Positions 1 to 8,844 of a DNA stretch of 64,000 nt are shown here, piece by piece. The position numbers and the translations under genes are program-made. How positions within the stretch are numbered: the stretch's first letter is position 1; the number at the start of each line of letters is the position of its first letter. The DNA lies in assembly GCF_023284065.1 (NCBI RefSeq), contig NZ_JAKIKP010000001.1, forward strand, positions 310,001 through 374,000, written 5' to 3'. The DNA is from Shewanella gaetbuli (lineage in GTDB: Bacteria > Pseudomonadota > Gammaproteobacteria > Enterobacterales > Shewanellaceae). The notes beneath the pieces were generated by a model. It had not been told where the DNA came from and made no database searches. It saw only the letters and a program-made list of their open reading frames with translations.

Positions 1-1602
1 ATATTCCCAACCATAGGCTTTAGCATCTACCACTGGGCCAGTGTATTCGTCTGTAATACCACCACCTTCAATGTCTGCTAAGTCTTGTTCACCACCCATA
101 GAGTTGGTTAACATTTTACCTTCTACCCCAAACTCACGGGTATGGGTAGTTGCGGCAACAGAAGTTAGCCAAGGTGATAAATGATCAATTGCCCCGCGAC
201 GAATTTTGGCTTGAATAGGATTAAATGAGTTACCTGCTGATGCGGCAACAGAAATACCTGCTTCGCGCGCAGCTAGAAATGCCATTTCCATTGGGTCTTC
301 CCAAGGGAATGCACCATAAGTTGTGCCGATGGAATAGTTAATAACGTCAACATTATCAGCAATGGCATCTTCAATACCGGCCAGTAAAGCAGAACCAGGA
401 CAGCCACTATACTGGTTTAATGAGCCGTCACCAGGGTGACAAACTTGATACATAATAACGTTTGCGTGAGGGGCTACACCTGAAATGCGGGGTAATTTTA
501 GGCCGGTTTTTTTACCATCGCTGGTTTCGCCTACGTCAGGGACGGTATATTCAGTATCAAGTAAAATATTACCCGCTACGGTTGAGGCGGTATGAGAACC
601 GTGACCATTGTAATCTTCACCATTGGTAGGTCTAAGTGGGTCGGTAATTTCCCACCAATTTTTATCTGGTTGGAAAGATGCATCTGAATAAGTGTCAGTA
701 ATGACAGGGTAAGAACGAATACCGATGAGTTTGTCATTACACATTGACTCAAACTCTTCTAGTTCACAGTCACCTAAGTAACCATCATAACGAGCAGGTA
801 ATTGATGAACGTAGCCGTCATCACCTTGAGCAGCAAACGAAACATGGTCACTGTTAATACCTGTGTCTAATACGCCAACCACAATGCCTTTACCTGTAAA
901 GGCTTCACCAGTGACTTCACCGGTCCAAAATTTATCTGCACCAATATGCTGTGGCCCAACATCTGTATGTAGCTCGTACATTTTCTCGCGAGTAACATTA
1001 ACGACATTAGGCAATAATGCTACTTGTGCCGCTTGTTCTTGGGTCATTTTCATTGCCATACCGTTGAATGCTAATTGGTATTGCGCAATGGTTTCAGCTG
1101 AACCAACCGTGCTTGTTATTTCAGAAATAACAGACTCTTGTTGTTCTAAAAGGTGGGTTCTATAGGCTTTAACTGCTGAGTTTTTAACGTCTATTTTATT
1201 ATGTAAATCAGGACTTAAACTTGCAGGAATGTTGTTTACTCTTGCCGTGGTAGCTTGTAGACCGTTAACGCCACCATTATAAAGCGATACCGGTTTATCT
1301 GATAATTCAATAATATAGGTTTGTTCGCCCTCTATATTATCTTCATATTTAAACGGGACTTTACGGTTAGTGTCGCTTACTGCACGATGCATATTGCGAC
1401 CGTTGGTTACGGTAGCACTACTATTAGTTATTGCTCGATCTTTATAGCGATTCTCATTGAATTCAATAACGGCATCATTGACTTCAATTGGCCTCATTTC
1501 AGCACCATTAGGCGTTGTTAATGAGCTAGTAACAGCACTAGCACCAACAGCTCCAGCATATATAGCTGTAAGCGTCATTATGCTTATTTGTTTTAGTTTC
1601 AT
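1..1602 (-). CDS. Secreted S8 (subtilisin-like) serine protease, N-terminal part, runs off the left edge
   Basis: Reading leftwards from the ATG at 1600-1602, the frame is open to the window edge (534 codons). Residues 1-25 form a signal peptide. An I9-type propeptide-like region follows to about residue 210. The subtilase core then starts: the catalytic Asp is in VLDTGIN (near residue 245) and the catalytic His in NGHGSHTAS (near 332). The Ser motif must lie beyond the edge, so activity cannot be judged. An insertion with two Cys (GDCELEEFESMC) separates Asp and His. Marine Shewanella and Alteromonadales secrete large proteases of this type for protein scavenging; that role is inference. The gene is divergent from the LysR gene at 2013. 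Confidence 0.9.
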   Translation of the reverse strand, partial: MKLKQISIMTLTAIYAGAVGASAVTSSLTTPNGAEMRPIEVNDAVIEFNENRYKDRAITNSSATVTNGRNMHRAVSDTNRKVPFKYEDNIEGEQTYIIELSDKPVSLYNGGVNGLQATTARVNNIPASLSPDLHNKIDVKNSAVKAYRTHLLEQQESVISEITSTVGSAETIAQYQLAFNGMAMKMTQEQAAQVALLPNVVNVTREKMYELHTDVGPQHIGADKFWTGEVTGEAFTGKGIVVGVLDTGINSDHVSFAAQGDDGYVHQLPARYDGYLGDCELEEFESMCNDKLIGIRSYPVITDTYSDASFQPDKNWWEITDPLRPTNGEDYNGHGSHTASTVAGNILLDTEYTVPDVGETSDGKKTGLKLPRISGVAPHANVIMYQVCHPGDGSLNQYSGCPGSALLAGIEDAIADNVDVINYSIGTTYGAFPWEDPMEMAFLAAREAGISVAASAGNSFNPIQAKIRRGAIDHLSPWLTSVAATTHTREFGVEGKMLTNSMGGEQDLADIEGGGITDEYTGPVVDAKAYGWEY

Positions 1603-2012
1603 TATTATTATGTTCCCTTTGTTGTTTGCACAGACGTTAACCTCGTCTGTTCACCTTCCTTTTTATCGTTTGGTGATCAAGACATCCAATATCCATTACC
1701 TATAGCTAGATGCCTTTAGAGAATGGAAATGCATCATGTGAATCAGCTCTGTTCAAATAATTAGTGTGTTACCCCTTTGTAAACATATGGTTGGCCTTAC
1801 GTTGGTCTTATATTGGTTTGTGTTTGGCTGGTTATTGTGGTGGTAGTGGGATTAAATTGAGGGGGTTTAAAGGTGTTATTGATACAAAAAGTCACAACAT
1901 TGTAACATTTCGTGCCTTCGGCTCAGCTTAGCTTCTGTTAGAATTGTGCTAATGATTTACTTTCTGTTGCTATTGTTCTAAGCAAAAAATCTAAAAATAA
2001 TAAGGAAATAGT
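1603..2012. promoter_or_regulatory. Divergent intergenic region between protease and LysR genes
   Basis: This 410-base region is AT-rich, has no credible ORF, and must carry the promoters of the outward-facing protease and LysR genes. LysR regulators commonly bind such divergent regions, but I could not pick out one convincing T-N11-A box. The stretch near 1891-1910 (ACAACATTGTAACA) is a weak candidate for partial dyad symmetry. Confidence 0.4.
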
Positions 2013-2954
2013 GTGGAAATTCGACATTTAAAACATTTTGTAGTGTTAGCTGAGTTAAGACACTTTTACCGTGCGGCTGAAAAACTGGATATATCTCAAC
2101 CGTCATTATCGAAAAGTATTAAGCGATTTGAGCAACTGATTGGTGGGCAGTTATTTTATAGGAATACCAAAGACTTACAGATAACGTCGTTAGGGTTACT
2201 GGTTTTAGAGCACAGTCAAAAAATTCTCCGTGAATATGATTGTTTACAACAAGAAATTAGTAAATTGAATGGGCTAGACGTTAGAGAACTCTTTATTGGT
2301 GCCAGCCCTATTCCTTCTAACAGCCTTGTTGGCCCTATTATTGGACAGTATTTACAAGAACATCCTGATATGACAGTTGAGCTTAAAGTGGCCAGCTGGG
2401 ATGATTTATATAAACAGTTGTTAAATAGGCAAATAGACTTTTTTGTTGCAGAAACCAAGCTGACTGAAATTGAGCAAAGTGAATTGGTTGAAATGATCGA
2501 TTTACCGCCGTTTCCAGTCATTTTTTGCTGTCGTCCCCAGCACCCACTTTTATCTTTGCCTAGAGTTTTCATGCCAACACTTAGGGATTTCCCGCTGGCA
2601 ATTCCCCGTCATTTACCGCAAAAAGTCGCTGATGCATTTGAAGACTTATTTGCCATTAAGCGCGATGACTTTGCCGGTTTAGTGCGTTTTGAGCAGTTTC
2701 ATCCTATAAAAGAAGCCGTTATGACCGGAGATATTGTGGCATTAACCCCTGAAATTGCGGTAAGAACAGAAATCAATAACGGCATGCTAACTCGCTTAAT
2801 GCCGACAATGATGCCTGAGTTATCTGCGCGTTACAGCGTGGTTTATTTAAAAGAAAAAAGCCAAAGTGCTAATGAAAAAGCCTTTATCGATTTTTTAAAA
2901 AAGCGTGCGGTTAACGTAAAGAATCAACCTGTAGTAGAACCGTTATCGGCTTAA
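2013..2954 (+). CDS. LysR-family transcriptional regulator
   Basis: The 313-residue protein has the standard LysR layout: an N-terminal winged helix-turn-helix at about residues 1-60 (MEIRHLKHFVVLAELRHF, then the recognition region with SQPSLSKSIKRFE) and a periplasmic-binding-like effector domain from about residue 90. The start is GTG at 2013, placed 6-8 bases after an AAGGA at 2001-2005; no upstream ATG fits. It is transcribed away from the S8 protease gene, so control of that protease is a reasonable guess but not shown. The ligand is unknown. The gene ends in a strong hairpin shared with the convergent DUF4097 operon. Confidence 0.9.
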   Translation: MEIRHLKHFVVLAELRHFYRAAEKLDISQPSLSKSIKRFEQLIGGQLFYRNTKDLQITSLGLLVLEHSQKILREYDCLQQEISKLNGLDVRELFIGASPIPSNSLVGPIIGQYLQEHPDMTVELKVASWDDLYKQLLNRQIDFFVAETKLTEIEQSELVEMIDLPPFPVIFCCRPQHPLLSLPRVFMPTLRDFPLAIPRHLPQKVADAFEDLFAIKRDDFAGLVRFEQFHPIKEAVMTGDIVALTPEIAVRTEINNGMLTRLMPTMMPELSARYSVVYLKEKSQSANEKAFIDFLKKRAVNVKNQPVVEPLSA

Positions 2955-2962
2955 ATATAAAA

Positions 2963-3017
2963 AAGCAACACGCTCATTTATAGCCCAATACACTGGGCGA
3001 CTTATGAGGTGTTGCTT
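2963..3017. terminator. Bidirectional terminator-like hairpin between LysR and DUF4097 genes
   Basis: Outer arms AAGCAACAC-g-CTCAT (2963-2977) and ATGAG-GTGTTGCTT (3004-3017) pair with one bulged base, and an inner stem GCCCA/TGGGC sits between them. A-rich sequence lies on the left, giving a U-tract for the minus-strand transcript. It lies between two convergent genes. Confidence 0.75.
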
Positions 3018-3038
3018 AGTTGTATTAGTGTGTGCGGG

Positions 3039-4001
3039 TTACTTATTTTCTAACTCTACATCGCCGCTAATTGTGGTGATTTCAATTCTGCCATCAGCTG
3101 AGCCTGTGCTAAAAGTTAATGATTTAGCTGGTGAGTATTTTTCTTTAACGGGTTTGTCTGTGGTCAGCCTGTTGTCAATATCTCCACCGGGGCCGCCATC
3201 TATATCAAATGTCACGTTTGGAGTTGCAGCGAATGATAACTTAATATCACCGCTAACAGAGTCAAACAGTCCTTTTGAAACAGCCTCGGATAATTTAAGA
3301 TCCATATCTCCGCTGACGGTGACTGCTTTTATTTTTTGAGCAAGTAAAAATTTACCTTCAATATCGCCTGAAACGCTGTCGATGTTAAGCTCTGATACTT
3401 GGCTATTTTCAGACTCTAATTCGCCACTGACTAAACGGTATTCAATCGTACCTTGGGTGTTTTTATCTTTAATGTCGCCAGACACCGTTTCTAAAGTGAT
3501 TTTGCCATTAAGTTGCTCTGTTTCAATTTCGCCTGACACGGTATTCAGGCTTATCTCGCCAGTCATGTTTTCAGCTTCAATACTGCCACTCACCACCGAT
3601 ATTAAGGTTTTGCCGTTGAGGTTTGCAGCTTCGTAATCAGCTGAAATGCCAGAGGCTTCTAGGTTAATGTGTGTCGGTACATAAATGACCAGATCTGAGC
3701 CTTGTTCATTATTACCGTTATAACTTTTAGGCAGTTTATCTTCAATGACGATTTCATTGCCTTTTTGTTCAAAAATAAAGGCTTGTGAGCGCTCATCGAG
3801 GGTGCCTGTTACCCGAATAATACCTTTATCCCAGCCTAGAATTTCAACTTCGCCACGCTGCACATTTAAATCAACTAGTACAGGTGAGGTGACGGTCATT
3901 TGCTCATCAATTGACGTGACGGCATTGGCAAATGTTGATGCCAGTAATACTGTTGAAGCAATAACGCTTTTACTTAAAAGATGAGCGGTCGTGTTGTTCA
4001 T
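3039..4001 (-). CDS. Periplasmic DUF4097-type beta-repeat protein, third gene of an ECF sigma operon
   Basis: A signal peptide (residues 1-27, cleavage after FANA) precedes a 290-residue secreted protein. From about residue 135 it carries repeated [VI]SG[DES][ILMV] motifs (VSGSIE, VSGEIE, VSGDIK, VSGELE, VSGDIE, VSGDMD, VSGDIK, ISGDVE) at an 18-20 residue period. That is the pattern of a DUF4097 right-handed beta-helix/solenoid. Its ATG overlaps the anti-sigma stop (ATGA at 3998-4001) and has AAGGA 8 bases upstream, so the three genes are translationally coupled. Function is unknown. Plausible roles are a sensed envelope structure or an effector of the sigma regulon. The N-terminal third has no motif I recognise. 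Confidence 0.85.
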   Translation of the reverse strand: MNNTTAHLLSKSVIASTVLLASTFANAVTSIDEQMTVTSPVLVDLNVQRGEVEILGWDKGIIRVTGTLDERSQAFIFEQKGNEIVIEDKLPKSYNGNNEQGSDLVIYVPTHINLEASGISADYEAANLNGKTLISVVSGSIEAENMTGEISLNTVSGEIETEQLNGKITLETVSGDIKDKNTQGTIEYRLVSGELESENSQVSELNIDSVSGDIEGKFLLAQKIKAVTVSGDMDLKLSEAVSKGLFDSVSGDIKLSFAATPNVTFDIDGGPGGDIDNRLTTDKPVKEKYSPAKSLTFSTGSADGRIEITTISGDVELENK

Positions 4002-4594
4002 ATTTGATTTCCTTCAATAGCATGATTTTGATTAATTGGTGATTTCTGTTGGCGTTGTAACAAGGTCATTTCTCGTTGCATGATCCATTGCCACATATCC
4101 CACATTGACTTGTTATTGGGATCTGCTTTTAACGCTTGCTGAATTTGTAGTGAAGCAGCTTGTAGTTCTTGTAACCCTTGGTTGAATGGACTTACTTGGC
4201 TGCTACTGCTCAAGGTCACTAAGGTGGCATTACTTTGCAACCCCTCAAGTTGTTGCTGGTGGGTAAGGGCTATGGTATCGATTAGGGCTAACAAATCTGT
4301 TGTAGATTGTCTTTGTAACGCACTTTCAACCGTCACCTGAGCCGTATCAATATTGGGGTCAGAGTTAATATTTGACCAAGACAATAGCATTACCATGACC
4401 ACACTGGCGGCTAAAGCAATCGGCTTCCATTTTTGTAGTCGGTTAGCTGGTTTTACGCTGCTATTTGGTTTATTTATTTGGACTTCAATGCCTTGCCATA
4501 AGTCTTTATTGGGCTCGATTTCTTTAGGTAAAGTAGATAACAGCGCTTGTAAGTTTGCGCTTTTATCTATTTCATTTTGTTGGATGTTTTTCAT
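3998..4594 (-). CDS. Putative membrane anti-sigma factor
   Basis: The 198-residue protein has a cytoplasmic N-terminal part (1-50, with ALLSTLPKEIEPNKDLWQGIE), one membrane helix at about 52-70 (PIALAASVVMVMLLSW) and a Gln-rich, probably helical, periplasmic C-terminal part. Position decides the call: it starts in an ATGA overlap with the ECF sigma gene and ends in another with the DUF4097 gene. It lacks the His-x3-Cys-x2-Cys zinc site of ZAS anti-sigma factors, so it would belong to a zinc-independent group. Binding to the sigma factor is inferred from synteny and topology only. Confidence 0.7.
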   Translation of the reverse strand: MKNIQQNEIDKSANLQALLSTLPKEIEPNKDLWQGIEVQINKPNSSVKPANRLQKWKPIALAASVVMVMLLSWSNINSDPNIDTAQVTVESALQRQSTTDLLALIDTIALTHQQQLEGLQSNATLVTLSSSSQVSPFNQGLQELQAASLQIQQALKADPNNKSMWDMWQWIMQREMTLLQRQQKSPINQNHAIEGNQI

Positions 4595-5157
4595 TTCAAC
4601 ATCTCCTGTAACATCTGTTTGGCGCGATGAAATTGGGCTTTGCTTGTGCCCACAGCAATATTTAATAATTGGCCAACTTCTTCATGTTGGTAGCCTTCAA
4701 TGGCACACAATACAAATACAATTTTTGTGCGTTGTGGCAACTGTGCAATCAGTTTGTCTAGTTGATGACATTCTATTTCAGGCATCGAGCACTGAGCGGT
4801 TGCGTCATGCTGGTTATCAATTGGAATAAAACGCTGCCAAAAACGTTGCTGTGCTTTTAAATCATTAATGGCTTGGCGAACACAAAGCTGGTGTAACCAA
4901 GTGCTGAATAAACTTTCGCCTTTGAACGTTGCCAGTTTGTCCCATAAGCGCACAAAACAGTTTTGGGTAATTTCTTGTGCTTGGTCATGATTACTACTAA
5001 GGCGAAAACATATGCCGTACACCCGACGATGGTGTTGCAAATAAAGCTGCTGGAATGCCTTTTGACAGCCTTCACTTGCTTTTGCAATGTAATAGGCTTC
5101 ATCAAAAGCAGTCGCTTTATCTGTATCGCTTATGTTGGGCACATTATTTTGTGTCAC
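4591..5157 (-). CDS. ECF-type RNA polymerase sigma factor (sigma-70 family)
   Basis: The 188-residue protein contains region 2 at about 30-100 (FQQLYLQHHRRVYGICFRL, then AQEITQNCFVRLWD) and region 4 at about 128-185 (LPQRTKIVFVLCAIEGYQHEEVGQLL with a helix-turn-helix ending VGTSKAQFHRAK). The start is GTG at 5155-5157, with AGGA 6 bases upstream. An ATG immediately followed by TGA overlaps this start and is not usable. It heads an operon with a membrane anti-sigma and a secreted beta-repeat protein, so it probably responds to an envelope signal. A putative autoregulatory promoter lies upstream. Confidence 0.92.
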   Translation of the reverse strand: MTQNNVPNISDTDKATAFDEAYYIAKASEGCQKAFQQLYLQHHRRVYGICFRLSSNHDQAQEITQNCFVRLWDKLATFKGESLFSTWLHQLCVRQAINDLKAQQRFWQRFIPIDNQHDATAQCSMPEIECHQLDKLIAQLPQRTKIVFVLCAIEGYQHEEVGQLLNIAVGTSKAQFHRAKQMLQEMLK

Positions 5158-5185
5158 ATGGGTTCCTAAATTTGAGATTTATTAA

Positions 5186-5217
5186 TTAGACAGTTAGAAG
5201 AGCAGAAAAGGTTTACA
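5186..5217 (-). promoter_or_regulatory. Candidate ECF-type autoregulatory promoter of the sigma operon
   Basis: On the minus strand a TGTAAACC element (5210-5217) is followed, after about 16-18 bases, by CTGTCTAA (5186-5193). The AAC core at -35 and GTCTAA at -10 resemble RpoE-like ECF promoters. It lies about 30-60 bases ahead of the GTG start. The spacing is slightly long, so this is a candidate only. Confidence 0.4.
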
Positions 5218-5364
5218 ACAATTTTAAATATTTCTTCAGAAGCGTAATCAATCGCCGATAAAAGAGCTAGGTATCATGAAACGATGACATGAATTTATTA
5301 ATAAAAGTTAGCCAATATCGCTACTAGCGGCTATATATTAATAAAACAAATATAAGGACAGTTT

Positions 5365-7227
5365 ATGTTAATTCGCTCCAAGTTATTGTTGAGTGCGGCA
5401 ATCTCAATTTTTGCTTTAGTGTTAATGTTTGTTTTGAAACAATATTCTACTAACCTGCAACAACAGTTAGCTGTTGCAAGTGCTAGTGTGATTGAGATTG
5501 AGAAAGAAATTTTCGAGTTGCGGAAAGAGGAAAAAGACTTTTTAACGCGCCTTGATGTGAAGTACTTAGATAAGCATAACAAAAACTTTGAAGACTTAGC
5601 GCGACTGTTTGATGACGTTGAAACCGTTTTAGATGACCGGGGCATTCAAACATCAGCGTTGATGGGACTAAAAAGTAGCATTCAAACATATCAAAAAATC
5701 TTTAATGAAATTGTCGTATTACAAAAAGAAATAGGCTTAACCCCAAAAACTGGCTTGTACGGTAATTTAAGAGCCGCAGTACATAATGTTGAAACCATAT
5801 TAGACGCCAATGACGAAGATGCGTTATTGGTGGTGATGCTGCAACTTCGCCGCAATGAAAAAGACTTCATGTTACGTCGTTTACCCAAATATATTGATAC
5901 TTTTACTGCCAATATAGCCTTGTTCAAAGACAAAGTGAGCCAAACGTATTTACCCGCGAATGTAAAATCAGAATTATTAGCCAATATTGAACAGTACCAC
6001 AATGATTTTAAGGCTTTAGTTAACAAAGAGAAAGAGTTTGGCTTGACCGAGTCAGACGGAAAAATGAAGCAATTGCGTGATGTCATTCATCAAACGGATG
6101 AAAATCGATTAGTGTTGCATGACCAAACGTTAGCTGAAATTCATTCCGCTGAACAAAGTAGTGTTTACTTTGGAATTGGTATTTTTATCTTTATTACCTT
6201 GGCATTGCTAATTTTCACTTACTTTATCATTAAAAGCATTATCACTCCGGTGAATAATATTACCGATGTCATTGCTAAAATTGAAAAATCAAAAGACTTA
6301 ACCTTACGCTGTGACGATTCTGGCGAAGATGAATTGTCAAGAATAGCTAAAAGCTTCAACAGTATGGTGATGTCATTCCAAGCCGTAATTGAGCAAGTTA
6401 ATGAAGCCGTTGATGCTATGAACCACTCATGTCATGAGCTTTCCAAAAACGCCACAACCGCCTCAGAAGGCGTGTTACGACAGCTTAATGAAACTGACAT
6501 GGTCGCAACAGCGATAACCGAAATGGGTGCGACGATTGATGAAATTGCTAAAAATACTGAGCTAGCGGCATTAAAAGCCGGCCAAACTCATGATAATGCT
6601 CAGCATGGTCAAGTGGGTGTTGAAGAAACCATTGCAAAAATTCAGTTATTGGCCAGCCAATTAAATGACTCCTCTAAGGTGGTGTCTGAATTAGAGCAAG
6701 ACAGTAAAACCATTGGTAGCGTGTTAGATGTTATCCGTGGCATTGCAGAACAAACTAATTTATTGGCGTTAAATGCAGCCATTGAGGCCGCAAGGGCAGG
6801 GGAACAAGGCCGAGGTTTTGCGGTGGTTGCCGATGAGGTCAGAAGTCTAGCTATGCGCACTCAAGAGTCGACAGAAGAAATTGCCAATATTATTTCCACA
6901 TTACAAACACGCACCCGTGCCATTGTGCAATTAATGGAAGTGAGCCAAAAACAAGGCGGTGAAAGTGCTGAGCAAGCGGCAAGTTCAGGTGAGTTGCTGC
7001 GTAAAATTAATGATGATGTTACCAACATTATGGACATGAGTACCCAAATTGCTGCAGCGATTGAAGAGCAAAGTATGGTTGCGGCTGAGGTGAATAAAAA
7101 CGTGGTGGTTATTCGTGATATTGCCGATGAAACTTCTCATGCTTCAGAAGAAAATGCTGCGTCATCGGAAGATTTAAGGTTACGCGCCAGTGCATTACAC
7201 CAATCAGTGAGTATGTTTAAAGTGTAA
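5365..7227 (+). CDS. Methyl-accepting chemotaxis protein with HBM-like sensor domain
   Basis: The 620-residue receptor has a membrane helix at about 8-25, a long helical periplasmic domain (30-265), a second helix at 268-289, a HAMP linker (about 290-345) and a cytoplasmic signalling hairpin. The conserved tip is [20 protein letters not shown], followed by [12 protein letters not shown]. The periplasmic part repeats an EKDF motif (residues 56-59 and 165-168), each followed by a similar helix (Tyr at +9 to +13). This is typical of the helical bimodular (HBM) sensor family, some members of which bind organic acids. The ligand cannot be read from sequence. An AAGGA lies 8 bases before the ATG. 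It is a single-gene unit ending in the hairpins at 7227-7304. Confidence 0.93.
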   Translation: MLIRSKLLLSAAISIFALVLMFVLKQYSTNLQQQLAVASASVIEIEKEIFELRKEEKDFLTRLDVKYLDKHNKNFEDLARLFDDVETVLDDRGIQTSALMGLKSSIQTYQKIFNEIVVLQKEIGLTPKTGLYGNLRAAVHNVETILDANDEDALLVVMLQLRRNEKDFMLRRLPKYIDTFTANIALFKDKVSQTYLPANVKSELLANIEQYHNDFKALVNKEKEFGLTESDGKMKQLRDVIHQTDENRLVLHDQTLAEIHSAEQSSVYFGIGIFIFITLALLIFTYFIIKSIITPVNNITDVIAKIEKSKDLTLRCDDSGEDELSRIAKSFNSMVMSFQAVIEQVNEAVDAMNHSCHELSKNATTASEGVLRQLNETDMVATAITEMGATIDEIAKNTELAALKAGQTHDNAQHGQVGVEETIAKIQLLASQLNDSSKVVSELEQDSKTIGSVLDVIRGIAEQTNLLALNAAIEAARAGEQGRGFAVVADEVRSLAMRTQESTEEIANIISTLQTRTRAIVQLMEVSQKQGGESAEQAASSGELLRKINDDVTNIMDMSTQIAAAIEEQSMVAAEVNKNVVVIRDIADETSHASEENAASSEDLRLRASALHQSVSMFKV

Positions 7228-7246
7228 TACCAATCGTGATTGGTAT
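7227..7246. repeat. 20-bp palindrome matching the joined ends of the 162-bp repeat element
   Basis: ATACCAATC-GT-GATTGGTAT begins at the last base of the chemoreceptor stop codon. Its two 9-base arms are identical to the terminal inverted repeats of the element at 46942-47103, with no interior. The right half (ATCGTGATTGGTAT) matches the right end of that element over 14 bases. It has no T-run, so the adjacent hairpin at 7268 is the better terminator. Part of the left-end motif (ATACCAATT) recurs at 7319-7327. Confidence 0.7.
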
Positions 7247-7267
7247 AATTGGTTATTTTCTTTCAAT

Positions 7268-7304
7268 AAAAATGCCTGTTGGTGCTAACTAACAGGCATT
7301 TTTT
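7268..7304. terminator. Bidirectional terminator between chemoreceptor and rpiA
   Basis: AAAAATGCCTGTT (7268-7280) pairs with AACAGGCATTTTT (7291-7303) across a 10-base loop. A and T runs on the two sides suit both convergent transcripts. Confidence 0.9.
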
Positions 7305-7325
7305 ATAGCGTATTGCTAATACCAA

Positions 7326-7985
7326 TTAAAGGGTTACAGTGTTAACCCCATCAGGCGTACCCACTAACAGTACATCGGCACCACGGTTAGCAAATAAGCC
7401 ATTAGTGACAACACCCACAATGGCATTAATTTGGGTTTCTAATGTTTTAGGATCTAATATTTTCATATTATGCACATCAAGAATGACGTTACCGTTGTCG
7501 GTAACTACGCCAGTACGATATTCAGGATCACCGCCTAACTTAACTAGCTCACGGGCAACATATGAACGTGCCATTGGAATAACTTCAACCGGCAAAGGGA
7601 AGTTACCTAAAATAGGGACTTGCTTAGTGTTATCCACAATACAAATGAATTTTTTAGCCACCGCAGCAACAATTTTTTCACGAGTCAGAGCTGCACCACC
7701 GCCTTTGATCATATCCATGCGATCGTTAATTTCATCTGCGCCATCAACATAAACCGCTAATTCACCTACATCATTTAAATCAAACACTTCAATGCCAAGC
7801 TGTTTCATTTTTTCGGTAGACGCTTCTGAGCTAGACACCGCACCTTTAATGTCATCCTTCATTGTGGCAAGCGCATCAATGAAGTGATTCACGGTTGAGC
7901 CGGTTCCTACCCCAACAATGGTATTAGGTTCAACGTATTTGAGTGCAGCCCAACCTGCGGCTTTTTTCATTTCATCTTGTGTCAT
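7326..7985 (-). CDS. rpiA: Ribose-5-phosphate isomerase A
   Basis: The 219-residue length equals the E. coli enzyme. Family motifs are present in order: [12 protein letters not shown] (phosphate loop, about 26-37), [13 protein letters not shown] (about 80-88, catalytic Asp) and [11 protein letters not shown] (about 93-104). It interconverts ribose 5-phosphate and ribulose 5-phosphate in the non-oxidative pentose phosphate pathway, in the cytoplasm. The ATG has a weak GGA 8-11 bases upstream. It is probably monocistronic; the MscS gene upstream ends 52 bases away on the same strand. Confidence 0.97.
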   Translation of the reverse strand: MTQDEMKKAAGWAALKYVEPNTIVGVGTGSTVNHFIDALATMKDDIKGAVSSSEASTEKMKQLGIEVFDLNDVGELAVYVDGADEINDRMDMIKGGGAALTREKIVAAVAKKFICIVDNTKQVPILGNFPLPVEVIPMARSYVARELVKLGGDPEYRTGVVTDNGNVILDVHNMKILDPKTLETQINAIVGVVTNGLFANRGADVLLVGTPDGVNTVTL

Positions 7986-8037
7986 TTGGCAATTCCATAG
8001 GTCACTTATAAATTAGCTTTATTATAACGTAAGTCGT

Positions 8038-8835
8038 TTACTCAGCATCATAAAATTGTGCATTTTTAAATGCATCTAATACTCTGACGTTGATATCGCT
8101 GATAAATTTTTTCTCTAATCTGACGTCCATCACGTAGGCTTTAATTGTGATGGTTTGTAAGTGTTGTCCAAAATTAAAGTGGGTTCCTAAAATGACATTA
8201 ATGGGCTTATTTAAAAAGGTATAAGGTGAGCATTGAGTGGCTTCTTTTGCTAGTGCCATGGCTTTTTTATGGTCAACACTTACGGGCAGATTAAAACTAA
8301 TGGCGACCATTTCATCTAAGGCGCCACTATTGGCATTGGATATGGCGGTACTTAACGCTTCTGCGTTGGGGATCATCACAGTGTTGTCGTCAAAGGTGCG
8401 CAGCCAAGTGACACTCCATTCTAATTTGGTTACTTCACCATAGTGTCCTGCTAGTGTCACCATATCGCCAACTCGATAGGGGGGATTGAGCATTATAATA
8501 AACCCAGCAATCATATTTTTAGCGGGCTCTTGAGTGGCAAGGCCGATAACAATACTAATAGAGCCTATCATGGCTAAAACGACATTTTGGTGGGGAGCAA
8601 TAATCCCCACAGTGGTGTAAATAATGACCCCAGCCCAAATAAATAACCGAATAAATGGGTATAAGCGACCCCACAGTAAGCGGTATTTAGGTAGCTTAAC
8701 CTTTAACTTTCCTAAACTAAGCTGAATAATAAATAACAGTACCCAAGCGAAAGCACATATCATCATAATCAGCAGTATTTTCTCCAGTGAAATAATACTG
8801 ATTAAGTCATGTAATGCATTTGAGGTGGATTCCAT
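8038..8835 (-). CDS. MscS-family small-conductance mechanosensitive channel
   Basis: The 265-residue protein has three predicted membrane helices (about 16-40, 58-80 and a glycine/alanine-containing TM3 near 85-115 with GSISIVIGLATQEPAKNMIAG). The MscS beta domain follows (RVGDMVTLAGHYGEV, then WSVTWLRTFDDNTVMIPNA), then a cytoplasmic alpha/beta domain. It is a compact MscS similar in size to the E. coli channel. I chose the ATG at 8833-8835 over the TTG one codon earlier because a perfect AGGAGG sits 5 bases before it. That AGGAGG overlaps the stop region of the upstream NTPase gene, so the two are coupled. Role: release of solutes on hypo-osmotic shock. What the NTPase partner adds is unknown. 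Confidence 0.92.
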   Translation of the reverse strand: MESTSNALHDLISIISLEKILLIMMICAFAWVLLFIIQLSLGKLKVKLPKYRLLWGRLYPFIRLFIWAGVIIYTTVGIIAPHQNVVLAMIGSISIVIGLATQEPAKNMIAGFIIMLNPPYRVGDMVTLAGHYGEVTKLEWSVTWLRTFDDNTVMIPNAEALSTAISNANSGALDEMVAISFNLPVSVDHKKAMALAKEATQCSPYTFLNKPINVILGTHFNFGQHLQTITIKAYVMDVRLEKKFISDINVRVLDAFKNAQFYDAE

Positions 8836-8844
8836 CAAAGCCTC

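Noticed and set aside
4353..4829. 158-codon + strand ORF opposite the anti-sigma and sigma genes
   Set aside because: It lies wholly on the antisense of two well-supported genes, has no ribosome site and its translation resembles no protein.
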